From Pseudomonas sp. GL-B-19 (lineage in GTDB: Bacteria > Pseudomonadota > Gammaproteobacteria > Pseudomonadales > Pseudomonadaceae), in assembly GCF_019956415.1 (NCBI RefSeq), contig NZ_JAHBDK010000050.1:1-40660 (forward strand): a DNA stretch of 40,660 bases. The letters are read 5' to 3'. The first letter of the stretch is position 1; each line of letters begins with the position of its first letter. Position numbers and translations under genes: made by a program. This document shows, in pieces, positions 30,407-37,853 of the stretch. Below the pieces are notes generated by a model. The model made no database searches, had not been told where the DNA came from, and worked only from the letters and a program-made list of their open reading frames with translations.

Positions 30407-31705
30407 TTATCCTTGCACACGACACCATTGCGCCGGATCACTCGGGTGACCCTGCTGACGAATAGCGAAATACAGTGCTGGTGTGTCCTGCCCGCCACTG
30501 TTGCCGACAGTGGAGATGGACTCACCGGCTTTTACTACGTCACCCGCAGACTTGAGCAGCGTCTGGTTGTGACCATAAAGACTCAGAAAACCGTTGCCGT
30601 GGTCGAGAATCACCAGTAGCCCGGCACCACGCAACCAGTCGGCAAACACCACGCGACCGCCATGCACGGCATGCACCTGACTGCCGGCGGAGGCGCTGAT
30701 CATCACGCCGTCCCACTTGGTGCGGGCATCGTCGCCACGAGACTCGCCAAAGCGTGCCAACAGTCGACCATCAACCGGCCAGGGAAGTTTTCCCCGAGTT
30801 GACGAAAAGGGGCCGCCAAAGGTCTCGCCTGAACTTGAGACCAAAGCGCCGGGTGTCGATTTAACCGGTTTGCGTGGGGCGTCGGTGGTTTCTGCATCTG
30901 CTGCAGCCTGAGCCTCACGTAAACGCTTTTTTTCGGCTTCCTGCTGGGCGATCAGCGCTTTTTGCCGCGCTTCTTCTGCCTCACGGGCCTGGCGAGCCAA
31001 GGTTTCTTCAATGGTTTTAAGGACTTTAGACAGGTCTGCCTGATCCTGCTCGCGGGAGGCCAGTTTCTGGTCGCGAGCCTTTACGTCTTCGTTGAGTTTG
31101 GCCAGGACTTGCTGGCGCTCCTTGCGGACTTTGTCGAGTTCGTCGCGCTGGCTGTCGAGGCTGCTCTTCTGCACCAGCAACTGCGCCTGCTGTGCGTCTA
31201 TGTCTTTTTCGACATTGGCCAGTTGGCGCAGGGTTTCGTTGAAATTCTTCAGCTGCTCCAGTCGGGCCTGGCTCAGGTAGTCGTAGTAGGTGAGGGTGCG
31301 GGCGAACTGTTCCGGGTTCTGCTGGTTCAGCAGCAGCTTCAAGTATTCCTGACGGCCGTTTTTATAGGCCGCGCGGGCCTGAATGGCGATCAGTCGTTGC
31401 TGTTCAATGCGCGCGCTCTGGAGTTTTTTTTTCTCGGCATCGAGTCGCTGTAGCTCGGTTTCGCTTTTCTTCAGCTCTTTTTGCAGGGCGTCGACCTGTT
31501 TCTCGAGCTTGCCCATCTCGGTCTCGGTGCCTTTGAGCTCTTTTTGCACACCGGATTTTTCTTCCTGCAACTTGCCCAGCAGTTTTTTCAGCTCGGCAAT
31601 GTCCTGACGCGTGGCGTCCAACTGTTGTTGGGTTTGCTCGCGCTCGTCAGCGAAGGCCGGTTGGAGCAGGCAAGTCAGTGCTAGGGCTATCAGGACGCGG
31701 AGCAT
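30407..31705 (-). CDS. envC: Murein hydrolase activator EnvC
   Basis: 432 residues from ATG 31705. Signal peptide about 1-18 (LRVLIALALTCLLQPAFA), a long coiled coil at about 20-260 (heptads of E/K/Q/L), then a C-terminal LytM/M23-like domain containing GHNQTLLKSAGDVVKAGESI. The LytM zinc ligands are missing as expected of a non-catalytic EnvC. It recruits amidases to the division septum. The start has no evident Shine-Dalgarno; a longer frame to 31858 enters non-signal sequence and was rejected. A REP pair lies upstream. Confidence 0.93.
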   Translation of the reverse strand: MLRVLIALALTCLLQPAFADEREQTQQQLDATRQDIAELKKLLGKLQEEKSGVQKELKGTETEMGKLEKQVDALQKELKKSETELQRLDAEKKKLQSARIEQQRLIAIQARAAYKNGRQEYLKLLLNQQNPEQFARTLTYYDYLSQARLEQLKNFNETLRQLANVEKDIDAQQAQLLVQKSSLDSQRDELDKVRKERQQVLAKLNEDVKARDQKLASREQDQADLSKVLKTIEETLARQAREAEEARQKALIAQQEAEKKRLREAQAAADAETTDAPRKPVKSTPGALVSSSGETFGGPFSSTRGKLPWPVDGRLLARFGESRGDDARTKWDGVMISASAGSQVHAVHGGRVVFADWLRGAGLLVILDHGNGFLSLYGHNQTLLKSAGDVVKAGESISTVGNSGGQDTPALYFAIRQQGHPSDPAQWCRVQG

Positions 31706-31817
31706 AGAGGCGGGCGGCACCAGGGAAAGGGACGGCCTAGTATGCCCGCCAAGCGTGGCAAAAAAAATGCCCAATTGGGGCTGTGTGATAACTGGACAAA
31801 AAAACACCACAAACCAA

Positions 31818-31907
31818 TGTGGGAGCGAGCCTGCTCGCGATGGCGTCCTGACATTCAACAGTGATGTTGGCCGTCAGATTGCTATCGCGAGCAGGCTCGC
31901 TCCCACA
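31818..31907. repeat. REP pair (type TGTGGGAGCGAGC)
   Basis: TGTGGGAGCGAGCCTGCTCG and the inverted CGAGCAGGCTCGCTCCCACA enclose about 43 nt. It is a different REP subtype from the TGTAGGAGC pairs and lies between gpmI and envC. Confidence 0.9.
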
Positions 31908-31933
31908 GGGTTTGGTGGTGATTGAACGGTCGA

Positions 31934-33463
31934 TTACACCAGAATCGATGTCCCGGTCATTTCCGCCGGTTTTTCCAGGCCCATCAACATCAGCATGGTC
32001 GGCGCCACATCCGCCAGTACGCCGCCTTCACGGACCTTGAGGTCACGCTTGCCGACATAGATGAAAGGCACAGGCTCGGTGGTGTGAGCGGTGTGCGCCT
32101 GACCGGTGGCTTCATCGGACATTTGCTCGACGTTGCCATGGTCGGCAGTGATCAGCGCTTCGCCGCCGACTTTTTCCAGGGCTTCGACGATGCGGCCGAC
32201 GCACTGGTCCAGGCATTCAACGGCTTTCACCGCTGCTTCGAACACGCCGCTGTGGCCGACCATGTCGCCGTTGGCGTAGTTGACCACGATCACGTCGTAA
32301 CGCTGGTTATCGATGGCATCGACGATGCGGTCGGTAACTTCCGGCGCGCTCATTTCCGGCTGCAAGTCATAGGTAGCGACTTTTGGCGACGGGATCAGGA
32401 TGCGTTCTTCGCCCGGGAACGGTTCTTCACGACCGCCGGAGAAGAAGAAGGTCACGTGGGCGTATTTCTCGGTTTCGGCAATGCGCAGTTGAGTCTTGCC
32501 GTTTTTCGCCAGGTAATCGCCCAGCACGTTTTCCAGGCTGCCGGCGGCGAACGCCGACGGCGCAGGAATGCTCGCGGCGTATTGGGTCAGCATGACGAAG
32601 CCGGCCAGTTTCGGTTGGCGCGCGCGTTCGAATTCATTGAAATCGTCTTCGACGAACACACGAGTCAGTTCACGGGCGCGGTCGGCGCGGAAGTTCATGA
32701 ACACCACCGCGTCGCCGTCTTCGACCTTGACCGGCTCGCCGATGGAGGTGGCTTTGACGAATTCGTCGCTCTCGCCACGCTCGTAAGCAGCTTGCAGACC
32801 TTCCTGGGCGGTGGCTGCGTTGAATTCGCCGTTGCCGTCAACAATCAGGTTGTAGGCTTGGGACACGCGGTCCCAACGGTTGTCGCGGTCCATGGCGAAG
32901 TAGCGGCCGATGATGCTGGCGATACGACCTTTGCCCAGCGCCTGGAAGCTGGCGTCGAGCAATTCGATGGATGACTGCGCGCTTTTCGGTGGCGTGTCGC
33001 GGCCGTCGAGGAAGGCGTGCAGGTAGATTTTTTCAGCGCCGCGTTTGAATGCCAGTTCAGCCATGGCGATCAGGTGGTCCTGGTGGCTGTGAACACCGCC
33101 GTCGGACAGCAGGCCCATGAAATGCACGGCTTTGCCGGCTGCAACGGCCTTGTCTACAGCGGCGCAGATGGTCGGGTTCTCGAAGAACTCGCCGTCGCGG
33201 ATCGACTTGGTCACGCGGGTGAAGTCCTGATACACCACGCGACCGGCGCCGAGGTTCATGTGGCCGACTTCAGAGTTGCCCATCTGGCCATCCGGTAGGC
33301 CGACGTCCATGCCGCTGCCGGAGATCAGGCCGTTCGGCACGGTGGCCCACAGACGGTCCAGCACGGGCTTCTTGGCCGCATAGATGGCGTTGGATTCAGG
33401 GCTCTCACTGTGACCGAAGCCATCGAGAATAATCAGGACCAAAGGTTTAGGCGTGGTAGTCAT
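31934..33463 (-). CDS. gpmI: Cofactor-independent phosphoglycerate mutase
   Basis: 509 residues from ATG 33463. Metal-binding Asp14 in LIILDGFGHSE and phosphoacceptor Ser64 in MGNSEVGHMNLGAGRV, the SDGGVHSHQDH and FLDGRDTPP blocks, and the later metal ligands in VVNYANGDMVGHSG and ITADHGNVEQM define the alkaline-phosphatase-like iPGM family. It interconverts 3- and 2-phosphoglycerate. The frame open to 33541 adds non-conserved sequence. gpmI and yibN are divergent over a 152-bp spacer. Confidence 0.96.
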   Translation of the reverse strand: MTTTPKPLVLIILDGFGHSESPESNAIYAAKKPVLDRLWATVPNGLISGSGMDVGLPDGQMGNSEVGHMNLGAGRVVYQDFTRVTKSIRDGEFFENPTICAAVDKAVAAGKAVHFMGLLSDGGVHSHQDHLIAMAELAFKRGAEKIYLHAFLDGRDTPPKSAQSSIELLDASFQALGKGRIASIIGRYFAMDRDNRWDRVSQAYNLIVDGNGEFNAATAQEGLQAAYERGESDEFVKATSIGEPVKVEDGDAVVFMNFRADRARELTRVFVEDDFNEFERARQPKLAGFVMLTQYAASIPAPSAFAAGSLENVLGDYLAKNGKTQLRIAETEKYAHVTFFFSGGREEPFPGEERILIPSPKVATYDLQPEMSAPEVTDRIVDAIDNQRYDVIVVNYANGDMVGHSGVFEAAVKAVECLDQCVGRIVEALEKVGGEALITADHGNVEQMSDEATGQAHTAHTTEPVPFIYVGKRDLKVREGGVLADVAPTMLMLMGLEKPAEMTGTSILV

Positions 33464-33615
33464 GGATTCACTCTGGCTTAAGTTAAAAGAGGGCGATGGA
33501 AAAGGGAGTGGCAGTTTAAAGCGAAGTTCCGGCCACGTCACCGCCGGACGGGGTTTGGCCCACCATAGTGGCTGTGTATACTGGCCGACATTTTAACGCC
33601 CTGGAACCTCCTTCG

Positions 33616-34029
33616 ATGGTTGCTCACCTGATTGAATTTGCCACTAACCACTACATTCTTGTCGGTATCTTCGTCGTACTGCTGGCGGCGCTGATTGCCT
33701 ATCAAATGCAAGGCGGCGGCCGTAGCCTGAGTACCGGTGAATTGACCGGGCTGGTCAACAAGGACGCAGGCGTTGTGATCGACATCCGTTCGACCAAGGA
33801 CTTCGCCGCCGGTCACATCGTTGGCGCGTTGAACATTCCTCACGACAAGTTGACCGCTCGCATCGGCGAACTGGAAAAGCACAAGGCCAAGACCATCATC
33901 CTGGTCGACGCCCTGGGCCAGACCGCCGGTACGCATGCACGCGAACTGATGAAATCCGGCTTCACCGCCGCCAAGCTCTCCGGTGGTATTTCCAGCTGGA
34001 AGGGCGACAACCTGCCGCTGGTGAAGTGA
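33616..34029 (+). CDS. yibN: Membrane-anchored rhodanese-like protein YibN
   Basis: 137 residues from ATG 33616 with a membrane segment at about 14-32 (ILVGIFVVLLAALIAYQMQ), followed by a rhodanese-like domain (VVIDIRSTKDFAAGHIVGA and GGISSWKGDNLPLV). The active-site Cys of true rhodaneses is absent: the loop reads ILVDALGQTAG where CRxGxR-type sequence is expected. In E. coli YibN it is likewise replaced (VDGSGMQ), so this is the normal YibN form. Non-catalytic; YibN in E. coli is associated with membrane-protein insertion. It precedes grxC by 1 nt, matching the yibN-grxC-secB order. Confidence 0.9.
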   Translation: MVAHLIEFATNHYILVGIFVVLLAALIAYQMQGGGRSLSTGELTGLVNKDAGVVIDIRSTKDFAAGHIVGALNIPHDKLTARIGELEKHKAKTIILVDALGQTAGTHARELMKSGFTAAKLSGGISSWKGDNLPLVK

Positions 34030-34030
34030 T

Positions 34031-34300
34031 ATGAGCAACGTCGTCGTCTATTCCAGCGATTACTGCCCTTACTGTTCGCGAGCCAAGTACCTGCTCGAGA
34101 ACAAAGGCGTGGCCTTCGAAGAGATCAAGGTCGATGGCAAGCCGCAGGTGCGCGCCGCCATGGCTCAGAAAGCCGGACGTACGTCCGTGCCGCAGATCTG
34201 GATCGGCAGCACCCACGTTGGTGGTTGTGATGATTTGTTTGCCCTTGAGCGCGCCGGTAAGCTCGACGCAATGCTCAAGGCCTGTATGCCTTCCCTATAA
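34031..34300 (+). CDS. grxC: Glutaredoxin 3
   Basis: 89 residues with the dithiol active site CPYC at 12-15, the cis-Pro region TSVPQIWIG and the glutathione-binding GGCDDLFAL. It reduces disulfides using glutathione in the cytoplasm. One nt separates it from yibN and 26 nt from secB, so it is part of that operon. Confidence 0.96.
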   Translation: MSNVVVYSSDYCPYCSRAKYLLENKGVAFEEIKVDGKPQVRAAMAQKAGRTSVPQIWIGSTHVGGCDDLFALERAGKLDAMLKACMPSL

Positions 34301-34326
34301 GACCCCAAGATCAGAAAGGATCTGAG

Positions 34327-34812
34327 ATGACTGACCAACAGAACACTGCAGCTAGCGAAGAAGAAACCGCACCGCAATTCTCCTTGCAGCGCATCTACGT
34401 ACGTGACTTGTCTTTCGAAGCCCCGAAAAGCCCGGCGATTTTCCGCCAGCAGTGGGAGCCGAGCGTCGGTCTGGATCTGAACACCCGTCAAAAGACCCTG
34501 GAAGGCGACTTCCACGAAGTCGTGCTGACCTTGTCCGTGACCGTGAAGAACGGTGACGAAGTGGCATTCATCGCTGAAGTGCAACAGGCCGGGATCTTCC
34601 TGATCAAGAACCTGGACGACGCTTCGATGAGCCACACCCTCGGCGCGTTCTGCCCGAACATCCTGTTCCCGTACGCTCGCGAAACCCTGGACAGCCTGGT
34701 CACCCGTGGCTCGTTCCCGGCCCTGATGCTGGCACCGGTGAACTTCGACGCGCTGTACGCACAAGAGCTGCAACGCATGCAGGCGGCTGGCGAGACTCCG
34801 ACCGTTCAATAA
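34327..34812 (+). CDS. secB: Protein-export chaperone SecB
   Basis: 161 residues of the SecB family: FSLQRIYVRDLSFEAPKSP at the start, VLTLSVTVKNGDEVAFIAEV and QQAGIFLI in the core, and the SecA-binding region FPYARETLDSLVTRGSFP. SecB holds secreted precursors unfolded and delivers them to SecA. AGGATCTGAG precedes the ATG. The operon is closed by a very long perfect hairpin. Confidence 0.97.
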   Translation: MTDQQNTAASEEETAPQFSLQRIYVRDLSFEAPKSPAIFRQQWEPSVGLDLNTRQKTLEGDFHEVVLTLSVTVKNGDEVAFIAEVQQAGIFLIKNLDDASMSHTLGAFCPNILFPYARETLDSLVTRGSFPALMLAPVNFDALYAQELQRMQAAGETPTVQ

Positions 34813-34816
34813 AAGC

Positions 34817-34874
34817 TTCGTTTGCTCCATGAAAAAAGCGCCTCTGAAGGCGCTTTTTTCATGGAGCAAACGAA
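34817..34874. terminator. Very long bidirectional terminator after secB
   Basis: Bases 34817-34842 are the exact reverse complement of 34849-34874, a 26-bp perfect stem around a 6-nt loop. The inner AAAAAAGCGCC/GGCGCTTTTTT is the terminator core; the outer 15 bp extend it. It separates secB from convergent trmL and abuts a REP pair. Confidence 0.9.
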
Positions 34875-34877
34875 ACC

Positions 34878-34967
34878 TGTAGGAGCTGGCTTGCCAGCGA
34901 AGGGGCCATCACACTCAACCTCTGTGCTGGCTGTTACACCGCTTTCGCTGGCAAGCCAGCTCCTACA
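34878..34967. repeat. REP pair (type TGTAGGAGC)
   Basis: TGTAGGAGCTGGCTTGCCAG and the inverted CTGGCAAGCCAGCTCCTACA flank about 50 nt. It begins 3 nt after the secB terminator. Confidence 0.9.
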
Positions 34968-34979
34968 AGGACGGCGGTG

Positions 34980-35435
34980 TTATTTGAAGTCGTTTTGGCG
35001 CCAGGCCTCGTACACGGCGACGGCCACGGTGTTCGACAGGTTCAGGCTGCGGCAGCCTTCACGCATCGGCAAGCGCAGTCGTTGTTCGCCGGGCAGGGCG
35101 TCGAGCACTTCAGCTGGCAGGCCTCGGCTTTCCGGGCCGAACAGGAAGGCGTCGCCCTCGGCGAAACTGGCATCGTGGAACGGTCGCGAGCCCTTGGTGG
35201 TGAAGGCGAATAACCGGGGATGGCCAAGACTCTCCAGACAACTGGCGAGATCGGCGTGGCGTTGCAGGGTGGCATACTCGTGGTAATCGAGGCCGGCCCG
35301 GCGCAGACGTTTGTCGTCCATCTCGAAGCCCAGCGGCTCGATCAAATGCAGGTGGCAGCCACTGTTGGCGCACAGCCTGATAACGTTGCCGGTATTCGGT
35401 GGAATTTCTGGTTGAAAAAGGATGACGTGAAACAT
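34980..35435 (-). CDS. trmL: tRNA (cytidine(34)-2'-O)-methyltransferase TrmL
   Basis: 151 residues from ATG 35435. The SPOUT knot is shown by MFHVILFQPEIPPNTGNVIR, FGPESRGLP and LRLPMREGCRSLNLSNTVAV. TrmL 2'-O-methylates the wobble base of tRNA-Leu. GGAG lies 7 nt upstream of the ATG. The longer minus-strand frame to 35645 crosses the divergent gene and is rejected. The start codon shares two bases with the start of the plus-strand gene 35434-35874. Confidence 0.95.
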   Translation of the reverse strand: MFHVILFQPEIPPNTGNVIRLCANSGCHLHLIEPLGFEMDDKRLRRAGLDYHEYATLQRHADLASCLESLGHPRLFAFTTKGSRPFHDASFAEGDAFLFGPESRGLPAEVLDALPGEQRLRLPMREGCRSLNLSNTVAVAVYEAWRQNDFK

Positions 35436-35874
35436 GCACGGCTCCGAAGGTAAAGATGACGGGCATTCTACGCCGCCAAAGGATCCCCGTTCGAAACTAT
35501 TCCCGCGAGTGCTCGGTTCGTTGGCGATTGTCGGGATGATGGTGGGGCTGATGATCGGTCGCCTGACCGCGCCCGATCCGACAGTTTTGCAGCAGGTCGA
35601 GGCCACCAGCGACGGGCTGGTAGTGTGGTTCAACAACGAACCCAAGAACCATGGCGAGTTTGTGGACGGTAGCCTCGCATTACTGTTCGAGGCCGAAGGC
35701 CCGGCGCAGAAAGGTCAGCTCAAGCTCAACGACAAGAGCGTCAACTGGCGGGTGCGTTTGAGTGATGGGGGGATGTTGCTGTCGGTGGTGGCAGCCCGAC
35801 CACTGCAAGGCGAATGGGCCGGTAGTGAGGTCGATGATCGCTGGCGGCTGGAGATCCATCTCCGGGAGCAATAA
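35434..35874 (+). CDS. Membrane-anchored protein of unknown function
   Basis: 146 residues with a membrane segment at about 27-46 (VLGSLAIVGMMVGLMIGRLT) after a charged N-terminus, predicting a periplasmic C-terminal domain. That domain (DGLVVWFNNEPKNHGEF, ALLFEAEGPAQKGQLKL, VNWRVRLSDGGMLLSVVAA) is beta-rich and not one I can name, though it looks conserved in Pseudomonas. AAGGA precedes the ATG by 11 nt. The start codon overlaps the trmL start codon on the opposite strand (CATG). Confidence 0.72.
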   Translation: MHGSEGKDDGHSTPPKDPRSKLFPRVLGSLAIVGMMVGLMIGRLTAPDPTVLQQVEATSDGLVVWFNNEPKNHGEFVDGSLALLFEAEGPAQKGQLKLNDKSVNWRVRLSDGGMLLSVVAARPLQGEWAGSEVDDRWRLEIHLREQ

Positions 35875-36080
35875 AAGAGGGAATCCCCGGCCTGCCTGTA
35901 CCAAGGTTCCCAAAACGGCGTGGCTCGCGCATTGCGTCGTGAGCCCGGTGTAAAGAAGGAACCCCTGACCTGCCTGTATCAAGGGCCCCAAAACAGGGTG
36001 GGCTCGTCGCGTAAGCGGTGTGAGCCCGATGTAAAGAGGGGAATCCCCGGCCTGCCTGTACCAAGGTCCCCGAAACCGGG
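35872..36080. repeat. Imperfect tandem repeat of about 80 bp, 2.6 copies
   Basis: Units begin at 35872, 35951 and 36032 (79 and 81 bp apart). Each carries taaaGAGGGGAATCCCC-type sequence, then CTGCCTGTACCAAGG, and units 1 and 2 a hairpin GGCTC...GAGCC. In the hairpins the arms differ between units but stay paired (GGCTCGCGC/...GTGAGCC and GGGCTC...GAGCCC). Unit 3 ends at about 36080 without its hairpin. Minus-strand frames through it (repeated LVQAG and VLG motifs) are by-products. It is located just after the membrane protein gene stop. Confidence 0.75.
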
Positions 36081-36164
36081 TAGTGAACTGAATCACTGAA
36101 TGGACTATTGCAGGCGGCGTGCCAGGTTTTAACAAATTGGTACAGAAAATCGCTTTAAAACGCC

Positions 36165-36196
36165 AAAAGCCCCGTATTCAGGGGCTTTCGTGTTTT
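36165..36196. terminator. Bidirectional terminator between 35874 and ntrC
   Basis: AAAAGCCCC (36165-36173) pairs with GGGGCTTT (36181-36188), followed by a T-rich stretch. It can end both the plus-strand transcript from 35434 and minus-strand read-through from ntrC. Confidence 0.7.
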
Positions 36197-36299
36197 TTCA
36201 GCTGGGTTCGATTGCGAAAAAATGCGGGGTTGTGAATCAGTCTTTGTGCGCGATTGCGGTTCACGGTGCATTGCCACGGTGCATGAGGCCCCATAAAGC

Positions 36300-36382
36300 A
36301 TCGCGGGCAAGCCTTGCTCCTACAGGTCATGCGCAATGTCAAAATTGGCATATGACCTGTAGGAGCAAGGCTTGCCCGCGAT
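36300..36382. repeat. REP pair with 31-bp perfect arms (type CTGTAGGAGCAAGG)
   Basis: Bases 36300-36330 are the exact reverse complement of 36352-36382, enclosing 21 nt. The TGTAGGAGCAAGGCTTGCCC form is a third REP subtype in the window, and here pairing extends past the REP core. It follows the ntrC stop. Confidence 0.9.
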
Positions 36383-36416
36383 TGGATGTAACTGTCAGTG
36401 AAGAACTGCAGGCTGC

Positions 36417-37853
36417 TTAACCCTCATCTCCCTCATCATCATCCCCGCCATCCACTTTCATCCCCAATTCCTTGATCTTGCGTGTCAGGGTGTTACGCCC
36501 CCAACCCAGCAAGACCGCAGCATCGCGGCGACGGCCGGCGGTGTGTTTGAGGGCGGTCTCGATCATGATCCGCTCGAAGGCCGGCACAGCGGTGTCCAGC
36601 AGGCTCGACTGACCACGTGCCAACGCTTGATCGGCCCACTGGCGCAGCGCTTGTTCCCAGTTAGTCACCGGTGCCGAGTCCTGCGGCAGGCTCAGTAACT
36701 CTGGCGGCAGGTCGCTGATGTGCACTTCGCGACCCGAAGCCATCACCGTGATCCAGCGGCAGGTGTTCTCCAGCTGGCGCACGTTGCCGCCCCACGGCAG
36801 GTTCTTCAGGTATTCCTCGGTTTCGCTTTTCAGCAGCTTCGGCTCGACCGCCAGTTCCTGCGCAGCGCGGCTGAGGAAGTGCTTGGCCAGGGTCGGGATG
36901 TCTTCGCGACGGTCCGACAGGCGCGGGATGTGAATGCGGATCACGTTGAGGCGGTGGAACAAGTCTTCACGGAATTTCCCGGCGTGTACCAGGGTTTCCA
37001 GGTTCTGGTGCGTTGCGGCGATGATTCGCACATCGACCTTCACCGGCACATGACCGCCAACGCGATAGAACTCGCCGTCGGCCAGTACTCGCAGCAAGCG
37101 GGTTTGCGTATCGGCCGGCATGTCGCCGATTTCATCGAGGAACAGCGTGCCGCCGTCTGCCTGTTCGAAACGTCCGCGACGCAGGTTGGCCGCGCCGGTG
37201 AACGCGCCTTTCTCGTGGCCGAACAGCTCGGATTCCATCAGGTCTTTTGGAATCGCCGCCATGTTCAGTGCGATGAACGGCGAGGCCGCCCGTGGGCTGT
37301 GACGGTGCAGGGCGTGGGCCACCAGCTCTTTACCGGTCCCGGATTCGCCATTGATCAGCACGGTAATGTTGGAGTGGCTCAAGCGCCCGATGGCGCGAAA
37401 CACTTCCTGCATCGCCGGTGCTTCACCGATGATTTCTGGCGTACGGGTCAGGGCGACCGGGACTTCCAGGCCTTGCTGCTCCTGGGCGTGCTGGTTGGCG
37501 CGCTTGACCAGAGAGACCGCTTCATCGACGTCGAACGGCTTGGGCAGGTATTCAAACGCGCCACCCTGATAGGACGCGACAGCGCTGTCCAGGTCGGAGT
37601 GAGCCGTCATGATGATGACCGGCAGCCTCGGGTGCTGTTCGCGAATCCGTGCCAGAAGTTCCAGGCCGCTGGCGCCGGGCATGCGGATGTCAGAGATGAT
37701 CACGTCTGGCTGCTGGCGCGCCAGGCGGCTCATCACGCCATCGGCACTGTCGAAGCTTTGCGTGGTCATGCCTTCCTGCTGCAAGGCTTTTTCCAGGACC
37801 CAACGGATAGAACGGTCGTCATCGACGATCCACACGGTTTCACTACGGCTCAT
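36417..37853 (-). CDS. ntrC: Nitrogen regulator NtrC (NRI)
   Basis: 478 residues: receiver domain with phosphoacceptor Asp55 (VIISDIRMPG), a sigma54-activating AAA+ domain with Walker A GESGTGKE, the GAFTGA loop that contacts sigma54 and Walker B GGTLFLDEIGDMP, and a C-terminal Fis-type helix-turn-helix (GRRRDAAVLLGWGRNTLTRK). Phospho-NtrC activates nitrogen-assimilation promoters. Its start overlaps the ntrB stop by 4 nt. An acidic tail (DGGDDDEGDEG) ends the protein. The sigma54-type gabP promoter in this window is a possible target. Confidence 0.97.
   Translation of the reverse strand: MSRSETVWIVDDDRSIRWVLEKALQQEGMTTQSFDSADGVMSRLARQQPDVIISDIRMPGASGLELLARIREQHPRLPVIIMTAHSDLDSAVASYQGGAFEYLPKPFDVDEAVSLVKRANQHAQEQQGLEVPVALTRTPEIIGEAPAMQEVFRAIGRLSHSNITVLINGESGTGKELVAHALHRHSPRAASPFIALNMAAIPKDLMESELFGHEKGAFTGAANLRRGRFEQADGGTLFLDEIGDMPADTQTRLLRVLADGEFYRVGGHVPVKVDVRIIAATHQNLETLVHAGKFREDLFHRLNVIRIHIPRLSDRREDIPTLAKHFLSRAAQELAVEPKLLKSETEEYLKNLPWGGNVRQLENTCRWITVMASGREVHISDLPPELLSLPQDSAPVTNWEQALRQWADQALARGQSSLLDTAVPAFERIMIETALKHTAGRRRDAAVLLGWGRNTLTRKIKELGMKVDGGDDDEGDEG

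Noticed and set aside
31706..31858. Longer EnvC start at 31858
   Set aside because: The added 51 residues lack signal-peptide character and would precede an obvious signal peptide at 31705.
35680..36135. Minus-strand repetitive ORF with recurring LVQAG and VLG motifs
   Set aside because: It is the translation of the non-coding 80-bp repeat and runs antisense into the 35434-35874 gene.
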